Positions 45,633 to 55,240 are shown, counted from the stretch's first letter. The stretch: 64,000 nucleotides of DNA from Amycolatopsis camponoti (GCF_902497555.1 NZ_CABVGP010000003.1:682001-746000), one strand, 5' to 3'. Made by a program: numbers and translations. The notes: a model not told the origin generated them from the sequence alone.

Positions 45633-45650
45633 CATAGATCGGAAATGTGC

Positions 45651-45687
45651 ACGGCCCCGGTCAGGACTTCCTGGCCGGGGCCGTTTT
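45651..45687 (+). terminator. Intrinsic terminator after etfD
   Basis: 10-bp stem ACGGCCCCGG/CCGGGGCCGT, extended inward by CAGG/CCTG, then TTTT. It starts 18 nt after the etfD stop codon. Confidence 0.9.
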
Positions 45688-45772
45688 CATTGCGAAAAAC
45701 GCATTGTTCGCGCATTTCCGTAGCCGCCGAGCTACCCGTTGTCACTGATCTCCACGTCCACTAGCTGGGATT

Positions 45773-45801
45773 TTGTCAAAGTAATCGATTTCCCGAATAA
45801 T
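45773..45801 (+). promoter_or_regulatory. Candidate promoter in AT-rich gap before DUF742 gene
   Basis: TTGTCA (45773-45778), a 17-nt spacer and AATAAT (45796-45801) form a good promoter match. It leaves a leader of about 115 nt before the DUF742 gene. The remaining part of 45688-45922 is AT-rich for this genome and has no supported gene. Confidence 0.5.
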
Positions 45802-45922
45802 GTTCATGATATTCACCGAAATGGCCCATCAGGCCAACAAGAAACCTTGGCCAAAAGCCCCGTGGTCCGGCGTATCCTGACGTTTCCTCGCCGCCGCCGC
45901 TGCCAGCGAGGCCACTTCGACG

Positions 45923-46420
45923 ATGACGAATCAGGGGGCAGCGAGGATGGGCGAGGACCCGCGGACCACGCCGGGCGGACGCGGGCAAGATCGTCTCCCG
46001 ACGGGCGGCCGGCACGCTCTCCGCACCGACCCGCCCCTCGAAGAGATCCGGATGGTCGAGTCCGGTGGCTACGTTCCCGTCCAGCGGACGCTCGTGCGCC
46101 CGTACGTCCTCACCCGCGGCCGGACGCAGTCGCGACGGCACCTGGCGATCGAGGCCATGGTCTCGACGCGCGCCGGGGCGCATTGGAACGGCGCCCGGCT
46201 GAGCGGCGAGTTCCGCTCGGTGCGCACGTTGTGCCACCACCCGCGCTCGGTCGCCGAGGTCGCGGCCCGGCTCAGCGTGCCCCTCGGTGTCGCCCGCGTG
46301 CTGCTCGACGACATGGCCGAGCAGGGCTTGGTCACGATCCACGACAACCGCGTGAACACCGACGGCCGCCCGGCCGTGGCGCTCATGGAGCGCGTGCTGC
46401 ACGGCCTGCGCCGCCTCTGA
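45923..46420 (+). CDS. DUF742 family protein (orphan)
   Basis: 165-residue winged-helix-like protein: YVPVQRTLVRPYVLTRGRT, HLAIEAMVSTR, CHHPRSVAEVAARLSVPLGVARVLLDDMAEQGLVTIH (in part SVAEVAARLSVPLGVARVLL). DUF742 genes normally sit in a four-gene unit with a nitrate-sensor-type histidine kinase, a roadblock/LC7 protein and a small GTPase. None is adjacent here. ATG 45923 is used; a later ATG at 45947 is possible. It may be a lone regulator. Confidence 0.82.
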   Translation: MTNQGAARMGEDPRTTPGGRGQDRLPTGGRHALRTDPPLEEIRMVESGGYVPVQRTLVRPYVLTRGRTQSRRHLAIEAMVSTRAGAHWNGARLSGEFRSVRTLCHHPRSVAEVAARLSVPLGVARVLLDDMAEQGLVTIHDNRVNTDGRPAVALMERVLHGLRRL

Positions 46421-46437
46421 CCATTACGCTCACCAGG

Positions 46438-47445
46438 GTGAGCGAGGAACCCGAAAAGTCCGGTGGCGAAAGCACGCTGACCGTCCTGCTCGCCGGTGGG
46501 GTGAACCTGGCGATCGCGATCATGAAGCTGATCGCGGGCATCATCACCGGCTCGGGCGCGATGCTCTCCGAAGCGGCGCACTCGGTGGCCGACACGTTCA
46601 CCGAGGTCCTGCTGCTGACCGCGTTGAAACGTTCCGACCGCCCGGCCGACCGCGTGCACCCCTTCGGCTACGGCAAGGAGCGCTACTTCTGGTCGCTGCT
46701 CGCCGCGGTGTCGATCTTCGCTTCAGGCTCGATGTTCGCGCTCTACGAAGGCGTTTCGACGCTCTTCGGCCACGGCGAGGCACAGAGCACGTCGATCCTC
46801 AGCTATATCGTGCTGGCGGTGGCTTTCCTGCTCGAAGGCACGTCGTGGGTGCAGGCGGTGCGTCAGACCGTCCGGGAGTCCAAGGCCGAAAACCGGTCAT
46901 TGTGGGCCTACCTCCGCCTGATCGACGACCCGACGCCGAAGACCGTCCTGTTCGAGGACTCGGCCGCGCTGATCGGCCTGCTGGTCGCGTTCGCCGGCAT
47001 CGGGCTGCACCAGATCACCGGTTCCGAGGTCTGGGACGGCGTCGCGTCGATCGTCATCGGCGTCCTGCTCGCCTTCGTCGCCTACCTGCTCGGGCGGACG
47101 AACCGCGGCCTGCTCATCGGCCGCCAGGCCAACCCGGAGATCGTCCGCGGCGTCCGCGACCACCTCTCGGCCGCGCCGGAGATCGAGGCCGTCGTGGACC
47201 TGCAGACCATGCTGATGGGTACCGACCAGGTCCTCGTCTGCACCCGCGTCGACTTCGACGACTCGCTCGGCGCCGGCGACGTCGAACGCGCCTGCGTCCG
47301 GATCGCGGCCGAGCTGACCAGCTCGTTCAACGACGTCACCGAGGTGTTCATCGAGCCGGTGCCGCGGTCGGATCCCGACCTGCGCGCGACCGTGCTGGCG
47401 CGTTACGGCGACATCGCGGAGCGGTGGAACACCCCGGGGCAGTAG
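46438..47445 (+). CDS. Cation diffusion facilitator transporter
   Basis: 335-residue CDF family member: five to six helices with metal-site motifs SEAAHSVADTFTEVLLL (H-x3-D) and LFEDSAALIG, the family motif HPFGYGKERYFWS, and a soluble C-terminal dimerisation domain (VDLQTMLMGTDQVLVCTRVDF). It exports a divalent metal such as zinc, cobalt, manganese or iron using the proton gradient; the metal is undetermined. The GTG start follows 17 bp after DUF742, so both may share a transcript. The open frame upstream of 46438 carries no CDF sequence. Confidence 0.9.
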   Translation: MSEEPEKSGGESTLTVLLAGGVNLAIAIMKLIAGIITGSGAMLSEAAHSVADTFTEVLLLTALKRSDRPADRVHPFGYGKERYFWSLLAAVSIFASGSMFALYEGVSTLFGHGEAQSTSILSYIVLAVAFLLEGTSWVQAVRQTVRESKAENRSLWAYLRLIDDPTPKTVLFEDSAALIGLLVAFAGIGLHQITGSEVWDGVASIVIGVLLAFVAYLLGRTNRGLLIGRQANPEIVRGVRDHLSAAPEIEAVVDLQTMLMGTDQVLVCTRVDFDDSLGAGDVERACVRIAAELTSSFNDVTEVFIEPVPRSDPDLRATVLARYGDIAERWNTPGQ

Positions 47446-47449
47446 GCCG

Positions 47450-48187
47450 TCAGTACCCGAAGTCCTGGACCCAGTAGTTGCCGGCCTTGGTGAAACCGAC
47501 GCCGATCTTGGCGAGCGAGCAGTTCAGGATGTTCGCGCGGTGGCCCTCGGAGTTCATCCACGCGTCCATGACCTGCGCCGCGGACGTCTGTCCCTTCGCG
47601 ATGTTCTCCGCGCCCGGCTTCGAGTAGCCGGCGATCTTGATGCGCTGGTCGAACGTGACGCCTTCGGGGTTGGTGTGGGCGAAGAAGTTCCGGGCGGACA
47701 TGTCGTCGCTGTAGTCCTGAGCGGCCGTGGTCAGGTGCGATTCCTCGGTCAGCGGCTTGCAGCCCGCCTGCGCGCGTTGGTCGTTGACGAGGGAGATGAC
47801 CTGCTCGGTGGTCGAGGCCGCGACGCGGGCCGCGGCCTTGGTGCTGGGCGGCGGGGCCGCTTCCGACGTCGTCGGCTTCGGGGCTTCGGAGGTCTCGGTC
47901 GGGGTCGGTGCCGCGCTGGACGTCGTCGGCGCGGGAGCTTCCGTCGTCTTGGCCGGCTTCGCGCCGGGAACCTGCCCGCCGGCGAGATCGGTGCCGCTGC
48001 CACCCCCGGAGCCGGCCGGCGCGTCGGGCAGCACCAAGGCCGCGGCGCCGAGTTCGGCCGTGTTTCCTTCCGCGGTGGCCATCCAGGTGCCTGTCGCGGC
48101 GGAAAAAACGCCGAGCAGCACACTGAGTGACACCATCACCACGCGACCACGTTCACCAATGGGGGACACGGCGCGAGAACGTATCAC
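47450..48187 (-). CDS. Secreted CAP/SCP-domain protein
   Basis: 245-residue exported protein. An N-terminal signal anchor (VVMVSLSVLLGVFSAATGTWM) is followed by a Pro/Thr/Ala-rich linker (about residues 55-120). The C-terminal CAP domain has VISLVNDQRAQAGCKPLTE, DYSDDMSARNFFAHTNPEGVTF, AENIAKGQ, VMDAWMNSEGHRANILN and YWVQDFGY. CAP proteins are widespread in actinobacteria; their activity is unknown. The GTG start gives the basic N-terminus. The 3' end is 4 bp from the CDF stop, convergent. Confidence 0.93.
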   Translation of the reverse strand: MIRSRAVSPIGERGRVVMVSLSVLLGVFSAATGTWMATAEGNTAELGAAALVLPDAPAGSGGGSGTDLAGGQVPGAKPAKTTEAPAPTTSSAAPTPTETSEAPKPTTSEAAPPPSTKAAARVAASTTEQVISLVNDQRAQAGCKPLTEESHLTTAAQDYSDDMSARNFFAHTNPEGVTFDQRIKIAGYSKPGAENIAKGQTSAAQVMDAWMNSEGHRANILNCSLAKIGVGFTKAGNYWVQDFGY

Positions 48188-48296
48188 GGAACGATTACAG
48201 CGAGAACCCTACGAACGCACTGGTCACATTTCTCCGGCCGGCATTCGACGACCGACACGGATTACGCGGCAATCGGACGCTTCGGCGTTACTCCGT

Positions 48297-51200
48297 TCAG
48301 CCGCTTCGGACACCGAAGGTGGCCTCACCGGACGCGGTCACCGGGCGGCCGGTCGGGTCCTGGCCGGTGACGGTCGCCTTGCTCGTGAAGCCTTCTTTCC
48401 CCGCGATCGTGGTGCAGGTGTAGGTGATTTCGCCGTCCGCGGCCAGCTCGGGTGCGGTATGCGCACACGACGCCGTGTGGTCGTCCACGACGGACACGGC
48501 GGTGAGCGGCACGTCGCCGGTGTTCTTGACCAGGATCGAGAACGTGACGACGTCGCCGGCGTGGACTTCGTACGGCGCCGCGTCCTTCATCAGGGCGATC
48601 TCGGGGTGGACGACGTCGACTTTCGTCTCGGCTTTCGATTGCACGGAGCGATTGGCCGTGTCCATTCCGGTTACTTCCGCGGTGGCGGTGAAGTCGTCGT
48701 CCGGCGCTTTTCTCGTGCAGGGGTAGCTCCGCTTTTCCCCGGGCGCGAGGGTGTCGAGCTTCTTCGCGCACGGCTCGTCGGCGCCGACGGACACGCCGGT
48801 CAGCGGGACGTCACCGGTGTTGGTGACGGTGATCGTGAACGTGACGTCGTCGCCCACTCGGACCGTGCCCGGCTTCGCTTCTTGGGTGATCTTCACGGCC
48901 GGGTGGATGACGTCGATCTCGTCGGCGTCCTCGGCGGTGACCGGCGGGCCGATCGGGGCCGCGGCTGTGGCCTTCGCGGTGCTCACGACGTCGTCCTGGG
49001 GTGCGGTCGTGGTGCAGCCGAACTTCTGCGTCGCACCGGGTTCGAGCCGGTCGAAGGCCTTCACACAGGGCGTGCTGACCTGCACGCCGGTCAGCGCGAC
49101 GTCGCCGGTGTTGGTGACGGTGATCGCGAGCGGCACGGTGTCGCCTTCGCGGAAGACCCCGTTCACGTCCTGCGTGATCGCGAGCGCGGGGTGCAGGACG
49201 GCGTAGGACGCGTCGTCGGTCGCGGTGACCTTGCGGTTCGTCGGATCGGTGCCGATCGCGGTGGCGGAGCTCACGAAATTGTCGGTGCCGGCGTTTACCG
49301 TGCAGGAGTGGTGCTGGAGAGCGCCGGGGAGGAGGGTGCCGATGGCCTGAGCGCACGCCGGAGTGCGACTGTCCGCAATGGACACGTCGGTCAAGGGGAC
49401 ATCGCCGGTGTTCGCGACGACGAGGGTGAACGTGACGGTGTCGCCTGGCCGGACCTTCGCGGGCGTCGCGTCGTCCGTGATGGTGATCGCCGGGTGGATG
49501 ACATCGACCGGTTCCCCGGCGGTGGCGGTCACGGGACGGTTCGTGGCGTCGGTGGCGGTGACCTTCGCGGTGGCGGTGAAGTCTTCCGGGCTCGCGCTTT
49601 CGCTGCAGGTGTAGGTCTGTGTGGCTCGCGGTTCCAGCGAACCCAGGGTTTTGGCGCATGCCGGTGCGCCGGGGTCGGCCACGGAGACTTCGCGCAGCAC
49701 GCTGTCGCCGGTGTTGGTGACGGTGATCGTCGAGGTGACGGTGTCCCCCGGGCGGACGGTCTTGGGATCGACGGTCCTGCTGATCATGACGGCCGGGTGG
49801 ATGACGTCGATGGTGGCCTTGGCGTCGGCGGTGACCACGGGACCAACGGGCGGAGTGCCGGCGACCTGGACGGCGGCGGTGACGTCGTCGGCCGGGGCGG
49901 TGAGGGTGCAGGCGAAGTCACGGGTGGCGCCGGGTTCGAGGGTGCCGTCGATCGCCTGGGCGCAGCCGGTGGCTCGCGCCTGCGGTCCGGTGGCTCGCGG
50001 GGCGGCGGTTCGGGTGGTCGCGGTCTGCGTGTCGATGGTCGGCGCGCCTGCGGCCTGGCTGCTGCCTGGCGTACCCGTCGGTTGGCTGGTGCCTCGTGCG
50101 CCTGCGGGCCGCGCGGCGGGCCCCTGCGAGTCCGTGACCCGCAGGCCGGTCAGCGGCACGTCACCGGTGTTGCGCACCGTGATGCGCAGCGGCACCGCGT
50201 CGCCCTCGCGGAACGGCCCGTCCGTGACCTCCGCGGTGATCGCCACGCCCGGGTGCTGCACGGCGAACGCGGCCTCCGCGCTCGCCGTGACCGGCCGGGC
50301 CGTCGGGTCCGTGCCCGTCACGGCCGGCTTGTTCGCGAAGCCGGTGGCACCCGCGACCGTCGTGCACGTGTACGTCGAGGCCGTCCGTGGCTGGAGCGTC
50401 CCGAGCGGCTTCGCGCAGCCCGCGACCTGGTCGTCCGCGATCGTCACGCCGGTCAGCGGCACGTCGCCCGTGTTGGTGGCGGTGATCGTCCACGTCACCG
50501 TGTCGCCTTCGCGGACCGCAGCGGGCGAAGCCTGCGCGGCGAGCGCCACCGCCGGGTGGATCACGTCGACCACGGCGTCGTCGGTGACCTTCACCGTGCG
50601 GCCGAGCTGGTCCTTGCCGGACGCGGCCGCCGTGTTGGTGAAGTCGTCCGGTGGGGCCGGCGCGGTGCAGGTGTACGTCTGCCTGCCCCGTGGCGGCATG
50701 GCGCCGATCGTCCGCGCGCACGCCGGCGTGCGGTCGTCGGTGACGGCGACCTCGGTCAGCGGTGCGTCGCCGGCGTTGGCGACCGTGATCGTGAACGTGA
50801 TCGGGTCGCCGGGGCGGACGACGCCGGGCGTGGCGTCCTTCGTGAGCGTCAGGGCCGGGGTGATCACCGTGACGGTCGCCGACCCCGTGGCGGCCACCTC
50901 CCGGCCCGCGAGGTCGGTGCCGGTGGCGGTCACGTGCGAGGTCGTCGTCGTGGACGGGTTCGCCGTGCACGTGTACGTCCGAGTCGCGCCCGCGGCCAGG
51001 CCGTCGAACGCGTGCGAGCACGACGTCGTCGTGTCGTCGGTGACCTTCACCGGGGCGAGCGGGCTGTCGCCGGTGTTCTTGACCGCGACGGAGAACGTCA
51101 CGGCGTCACCCGCGTGGATCACCGGCCGGTCCGCGGTCTTGGTGACCTCGACGGCGGGCGCGATCGTCGGCGCGGGAGCGTCCGCGCCGGCCTTGACCTG

Positions 51201-52850
51201 CCAGCCGAGCTCGTCGGCGGCGGTCGCGGTCGCGGTGTTGACGCCGTCGGCGATCGGGGCCTTCGCCGCGCACGTCGTCGTGCGGCTTTCGCCCGGCGCG
51301 AGCGCTCCGGTGAGGTCGCACGAAGGCACCTTCGGGTCGGTGACGCGCAGGCCGGGAAGCCCGACGTCGCCGGTGTTCGTGACCTTGATCGCGAAGGTCG
51401 CGGTGTCGCCGGCGCGGTAGGCGGGCTTGTCGGCGGTCTTCGTCATGCCCAACGCCGGGTGCACGACGTCGATGGCGGCGGTCGCGTCGCCGTCGAGCGC
51501 GTCACCGAGCGCGCTCGTGCCGGTCGCTTTCGCCGTGTTCGTGAAGTCGTCGGCCGGGGCGGGGCCGGTGCAGTCGTAGGTGACCGTCTGGCCCGGGGCG
51601 AGCGTGCCGAGTGGCTTGGCGCAGGCCGGCACGGCTTCGTCGGCGACCTGCACGCCGGACGCCGTGACGCTGCCCGGGTTGGTCACGGCGACGGCGAACG
51701 TCACCGGCTCGCCGGCGTGCGCCTTCGGCCGCGCCGCGCGCAAGGCGACCTGGAGTTCCGGCACCGGCACGGAAAAGGCCATGTTCTGCGCGAGGTAGGC
51801 GTCGCCGCTGGTGACGAAGGCGAGCTTCGCGCTCGTCGCGCCCGCGGGGATGGTGTCGACGTCGAGCGCCTTGGCGTCCACGCTGAAGTTGTTCTTCACC
51901 CCCGGCGCGGCCGCGTTGTCGGCGTTGGAGATGAAGAAGTTCGACGTCCCGCCGGTCGCGGGCTCGGCGGCCGGGGTGCCGTCGACCAGGAACTGGTCGC
52001 CCGAGCCACCCCAGTCACCGTCGTAGGCGGTGACGCCGAGGTGCGCGTCGGCGGCCGCCGCGCGGAAGCCGGTGATCGTCGTTTCCGTGGGGACGTCGGT
52101 GGCTTGGCGGACGTGTCCGTCGTAGACGACGACCTTGCGCTTGTTCGGCGCGAAGTCGGGGTTGCGCGAGGGATACGCGTAGACCAGGGCGACCGACCAG
52201 CCGCCGACGCAGTCGAAACCCTTGGGGGCCCAAACGTTTCCGACGGTCATGTCGAGCGCGGCGCCGGTCGGCGCGCCGGCGAACTGGCTGGTCACGTCGG
52301 CGTGGGCGGAGTAGTACGGGCCGTCTTCGGCGAACGCCGACGGTTTCACGTCGACGGATTTCGCGCTGCCCACGGAAAGCCGGACGTTCTGCGTCGCGGG
52401 GTTCCCTGGCGGCGGAACGGCGGGAGCACCCTCCCGGAGACCGCACGTCGTCCCGGTCGTGTTGCCCGCCCAGTTCAGGCGGGCGAACACGATTCGGGCA
52501 CCGGGCGGGATGCGCACGGACGCGCTGGCGGAGTCGAACGTGCCCGGGTCGGCGTCGACGTCGGCCCACTGCATGAAGAAGTCGTCGTTGACGAGGGTGT
52601 CCTTGCGGTCCGCGGTGTTCGCGCACGCCGCGGGCGTGTCGACCGGGCCGGCCGCCGGCGCGTGGTCGGCGACGACCGGGCAGCGCAGGACGCCGTTGCC
52701 CGCGTACAGGAAGTCGCCGTAGACGACGTCGTCGTAGCCCACCGCGAAGGGTGGAGCACCGGCCGCACCGGCCGCCGGCGTCAGCGCCGAAACCGAAATG
52801 ATCATGGCCAGAACGAGAACCCAGCGAAGCGGTCTAGTGGACAACCGCAT
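48297..52850 (-). CDS. Giant secreted protein with eleven DUF11-type repeats
   Basis: 1517-residue surface or secreted protein. The signal peptide is residues 1-29 (ALTPAAGAAG). An N-terminal domain of about 370 residues contains PFAVGYDDVVYGDFLYAGNG and GGWSVALVYAYP. Eleven tandem repeats of about 105 residues follow, each with a (P/R)xGDxVTF-x-VxVxNTGDVPL core and a pair of Cys (ACAKPLG ... YTCTT) that may form a disulfide. Repeat 6 has an extra low-complexity Ala/Thr/Gly-rich insert. No LPXTG motif or C-terminal membrane anchor is present. DUF11 proteins are thought to be cell-surface or adhesive; the role here is unknown. Confidence 0.9.
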   Translation of the reverse strand: MRLSTRPLRWVLVLAMIISVSALTPAAGAAGAPPFAVGYDDVVYGDFLYAGNGVLRCPVVADHAPAAGPVDTPAACANTADRKDTLVNDDFFMQWADVDADPGTFDSASASVRIPPGARIVFARLNWAGNTTGTTCGLREGAPAVPPPGNPATQNVRLSVGSAKSVDVKPSAFAEDGPYYSAHADVTSQFAGAPTGAALDMTVGNVWAPKGFDCVGGWSVALVYAYPSRNPDFAPNKRKVVVYDGHVRQATDVPTETTITGFRAAAADAHLGVTAYDGDWGGSGDQFLVDGTPAAEPATGGTSNFFISNADNAAAPGVKNNFSVDAKALDVDTIPAGATSAKLAFVTSGDAYLAQNMAFSVPVPELQVALRAARPKAHAGEPVTFAVAVTNPGSVTASGVQVADEAVPACAKPLGTLAPGQTVTYDCTGPAPADDFTNTAKATGTSALGDALDGDATAAIDVVHPALGMTKTADKPAYRAGDTATFAIKVTNTGDVGLPGLRVTDPKVPSCDLTGALAPGESRTTTCAAKAPIADGVNTATATAADELGWQVKAGADAPAPTIAPAVEVTKTADRPVIHAGDAVTFSVAVKNTGDSPLAPVKVTDDTTTSCSHAFDGLAAGATRTYTCTANPSTTTTSHVTATGTDLAGREVAATGSATVTVITPALTLTKDATPGVVRPGDPITFTITVANAGDAPLTEVAVTDDRTPACARTIGAMPPRGRQTYTCTAPAPPDDFTNTAAASGKDQLGRTVKVTDDAVVDVIHPAVALAAQASPAAVREGDTVTWTITATNTGDVPLTGVTIADDQVAGCAKPLGTLQPRTASTYTCTTVAGATGFANKPAVTGTDPTARPVTASAEAAFAVQHPGVAITAEVTDGPFREGDAVPLRITVRNTGDVPLTGLRVTDSQGPAARPAGARGTSQPTGTPGSSQAAGAPTIDTQTATTRTAAPRATGPQARATGCAQAIDGTLEPGATRDFACTLTAPADDVTAAVQVAGTPPVGPVVTADAKATIDVIHPAVMISRTVDPKTVRPGDTVTSTITVTNTGDSVLREVSVADPGAPACAKTLGSLEPRATQTYTCSESASPEDFTATAKVTATDATNRPVTATAGEPVDVIHPAITITDDATPAKVRPGDTVTFTLVVANTGDVPLTDVSIADSRTPACAQAIGTLLPGALQHHSCTVNAGTDNFVSSATAIGTDPTNRKVTATDDASYAVLHPALAITQDVNGVFREGDTVPLAITVTNTGDVALTGVQVSTPCVKAFDRLEPGATQKFGCTTTAPQDDVVSTAKATAAAPIGPPVTAEDADEIDVIHPAVKITQEAKPGTVRVGDDVTFTITVTNTGDVPLTGVSVGADEPCAKKLDTLAPGEKRSYPCTRKAPDDDFTATAEVTGMDTANRSVQSKAETKVDVVHPEIALMKDAAPYEVHAGDVVTFSILVKNTGDVPLTAVSVVDDHTASCAHTAPELAADGEITYTCTTIAGKEGFTSKATVTGQDPTGRPVTASGEATFGVRSG

Positions 52851-52921
52851 TCCTCGCTACCTCCGGGGGCCGGGACGACCTTTCGGAGCCTGGCACGAAT
52901 GAGGGGCCTACGCGCCGATTC

Positions 52922-53392
52922 TCACCCGTCCGTGGAGCCGGTCAGCTTCGCCGTCGATTCGTGGGTGAGGGCGGTGGCCCCCTCGACGAACCCGATCACC
53001 GTGCGGAGCTCGTCGTCGGTGTAGCGGTCGCACAGCTCGTACATGCGCTTGACGAGGTTGTCCCAGAGGTGCACGCCGCTCGCGATGGCCTGTTCGTCCA
53101 ACGCGATGAGGACGCGGCGGCGGTCGTCGGGGTGCGGCCGGCGATCGACGATGCCCTTGCGCTCCAGCCGGTCGATCATCGCGGTCACCGACGCGGGCGC
53201 CAGGCCGGAGAGCCGCGCCAGGTCCTTCGGCGTCTGCGGCCCGAACCGCGCGAGGTAGTCCAGGACCTTGCTGTCGACCGCCGACAGCCCCCGCGTCTCG
53301 GAGATGGCGGTGTGGAACATGACCGTCTCCGTCGACAGCTCCCGGGACCTGAGCAGGACTTCTTCGACCAGGTGCGCTCGCTCGCTTGACAC
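52922..53392 (-). CDS. MarR-family regulator
   Basis: 156-residue winged-helix regulator: LSAVDSKVLDYLARFGPQTPKDLARLSGLAPASVTAMIDRLERKGIVDRRPHPDDRRRVLI (recognition part LSGLAPASVTAMIDRLE). The GTG start (VSSERAHLV) is chosen over an upstream extension. It is divergent from the FAD monooxygenase, with an imperfect 20-bp dyad between them. It is likely a repressor of that gene, responding to its substrate. Confidence 0.92.
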   Translation of the reverse strand: MSSERAHLVEEVLLRSRELSTETVMFHTAISETRGLSAVDSKVLDYLARFGPQTPKDLARLSGLAPASVTAMIDRLERKGIVDRRPHPDDRRRVLIALDEQAIASGVHLWDNLVKRMYELCDRYTDDELRTVIGFVEGATALTHESTAKLTGSTDG

Positions 53393-53415
53393 GGGCCCCA
53401 GCCTAGCCCACTCTT

Positions 53416-53435
53416 TAGTTCGACAGAACGAATTA
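53416..53435. promoter_or_regulatory. MarR operator between divergent MarR and monooxygenase genes
   Basis: TAGTTCG-ACAGAA-CGAATTA (one mismatch) in a notably AT-rich intergenic patch, 24 bp from the MarR start and 31 bp from the monooxygenase start. Overlapping CTCTTTAG/CTAAGAG elements add further symmetry. Confidence 0.65.
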
Positions 53436-53465
53436 GTTTCTAAGAGATTCGAGGGGACGAACGAG

Positions 53466-54662
53466 ATGACCAAGGCACTGATCATCGGGGGCGGCATCGC
53501 GGGCACGATCACGGCGATCGCCCTGCACGAAGCCGGGCACGAACCGGTGCTGTTCGAGGCGTACGACCGGGGCGCGGAGGGCGTCGGCGCGTTCCTCACG
53601 CTGGCGGTGAACGGCCTGGACGCGCTGCTGCCGCTGGGCCTCAAGGACGTCGTCAAGAGCACGGGCTTCGACTCGCCGCGCATGTCGATCGGGCTCGGCA
53701 ACGGCACCCGGCTGACCGAGTTCCCGCTGGGCGGCACGCTCGAGGACGGCACGGTGAGCCAGACCGTCCTGCGCTCCGACCTCTACGTCGCCCTGCGCGA
53801 CGAGGCCGCCCGGCGCGGGATCCACGCCGAGTACGGCAAACGCCTGATCGGCGCGAGCCAGACGTCTTCGCAGGTCAGAGCCGACTTCTCGGACGGCTCG
53901 CACGAAACCGGCGACCTCCTGATCGGCGCCGACGGGCTCCGGTCGCGCGTCCGCACGATCATCGACCCGGACGCGCCGGCGCCGCGGTACGTGCCGCTGC
54001 TCAACACCGGCGGCTTCGCCGAAGGCCTGACCCTGCCGGACGAGCCGGGCGTGCTGAACATGGTGTTCGGCAAGCGCGTCTTCTTCTGCCACGTCGTCAA
54101 CCCGAAGGACGGCAGCGTCTGGTGGTTCGCGAACCCGGCCCGCAAGACCGAGCCGACGACGTCCGAGCTGGCGAGCCTGGCCGGCGAGAAGCTGCGCGCC
54201 GAGCTGCTGCACCTGGTGGCGCGCGACCGGACACCGGCGACGGAGATCATCCGCGCGACCCGCGACGTCTACCCGGCGTGGCCGACGTTCGACTTCCCGA
54301 CGGTCCCGGTCTGGCACCGCGGCCGCATGGTGATCATCGGCGACGCGGCGCACGCGACGTCACCGGCGGCGGGCCAGGGCGCGTCGATGGCCATCGAAGA
54401 CGCCGTCACGCTGGGCAAGTGCCTTCGCGACGTGCCGGACGTCTCGCAGGCATTGGCCACCTACGAGGGCCTGCGGCGCGAGCGCGTCGAAGCCGTGGTC
54501 GCGGCGGGAAAGCGCAATGGAGACCAGAAGGTGATCGGCCCGGTCGGGCGCGTCATCCGCGACTTCTTCATCAAGCGGGTGTTCTCGAAGCCGTTCGACG
54601 AGGACCCGAACGCCTTCATGTGGGACCACCGCACCGACTGGAACGAGAAGATCGCGGCTTAG
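53466..54662 (+). CDS. FAD-dependent monooxygenase (TetX/PHBH-like)
   Basis: 398-residue class A flavoprotein hydroxylase. The N-terminal FAD-binding GxGxxG is [20 protein letters not shown], the DG motif is [17 protein letters not shown], and [23 protein letters not shown] is the FAD/substrate GD motif. Enzymes of this group hydroxylate aromatic or polyketide substrates; some inactivate tetracyclines or rifamycins. The control by an adjacent MarR protein fits a drug- or aromatic-inducible role; the substrate cannot be read from sequence. ATG 53466 follows GAGGGGACGAACGAG. Its stop overlaps the convergent dcd stop. Confidence 0.9.
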   Translation: MTKALIIGGGIAGTITAIALHEAGHEPVLFEAYDRGAEGVGAFLTLAVNGLDALLPLGLKDVVKSTGFDSPRMSIGLGNGTRLTEFPLGGTLEDGTVSQTVLRSDLYVALRDEAARRGIHAEYGKRLIGASQTSSQVRADFSDGSHETGDLLIGADGLRSRVRTIIDPDAPAPRYVPLLNTGGFAEGLTLPDEPGVLNMVFGKRVFFCHVVNPKDGSVWWFANPARKTEPTTSELASLAGEKLRAELLHLVARDRTPATEIIRATRDVYPAWPTFDFPTVPVWHRGRMVIIGDAAHATSPAAGQGASMAIEDAVTLGKCLRDVPDVSQALATYEGLRRERVEAVVAAGKRNGDQKVIGPVGRVIRDFFIKRVFSKPFDEDPNAFMWDHRTDWNEKIAA

Positions 54663-55240
54663 CGCCAGGTGTCGACGCGGTGGAAGTTCTTGTACGCCCG
54701 GCTCGGGGTCGGGCCGCGCTGCCCCTGGTAGCGGGACCCGGCCTCACTCGAGCCGTACGGGAACTCGGCCGCGCTGGAGAGCCGGAAGATGCACAGCTGG
54801 CCGATCTTCATGCCCGGCCAGAGCGTGATCGGCAGGTTCGCGACGTTCGACAGTTCCAGGGTGATGTGCCCGGAGAAGCCCGGGTCGATGAACCCCGCGG
54901 TCGAGTGCGTGAGCAGCCCGAGCCGGCCGAGCGACGACTTGCCTTCGAGGCGGCCGGCGAGGTCGTCGGCCAGGGTGACGAGCTCGAACGTCGAGCCGAG
55001 GACGAACTCGCCCGGGTGCAGCACGAAGGGCTCGTCGCCCTCCTTCTCGACCAGCGAGGTCAGGTCGTCCTGCTGCAGCTGCGGGTCGATGTGGGTGTAC
55101 TTGCTGTTGTTGAAGACGCGGAAGTACCGGTCGAGCCGGACGTCGACGCTCGAGGGTTGGACCATGTTCGCGTCGAACGGGTCCAGGCCAAGACCGCCAG
55201 ATTCGATCTCTTTGCGAAGGTCACGGTCACTTAGCAGCAC
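54659..55240 (-). CDS. dcd: dCTP deaminase (dUMP-forming type)
   Basis: 193-residue homotrimeric deaminase. The active-site strand is [21 protein letters not shown], with [32 protein letters not shown] and [12 protein letters not shown] also conserved. It matches mycobacterial Dcd (190 residues), which is bifunctional and yields dUMP. It supplies dUMP for thymidylate synthesis. The GTG start at 55240 begins [13 protein letters not shown]. It converges with the monooxygenase by 4 bp. Confidence 0.96.
   Translation of the reverse strand: MLLSDRDLRKEIESGGLGLDPFDANMVQPSSVDVRLDRYFRVFNNSKYTHIDPQLQQDDLTSLVEKEGDEPFVLHPGEFVLGSTFELVTLADDLAGRLEGKSSLGRLGLLTHSTAGFIDPGFSGHITLELSNVANLPITLWPGMKIGQLCIFRLSSAAEFPYGSSEAGSRYQGQRGPTPSRAYKNFHRVDTWR

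Noticed and set aside
43323..45635. 770-codon minus-strand frame
   Set aside because: Antisense to etfD, whose Fe-S and CCG motifs are unambiguous. The minus frame shows no domain and has the composition of a shadow.
48297..51800. CRISPR-like or satellite repeat array
   Set aside because: The repeats are protein repeats of about 105 residues in a continuous frame and are diverged at DNA level; there are no short identical repeats with spacers.
47727..53024. 1765-codon open frame on the plus strand
   Set aside because: It lies antisense to the DUF11 repeat gene, which has a signal peptide and recognisable repeats. The plus frame is Arg/Gly-rich and follows from codon bias in high-GC DNA.
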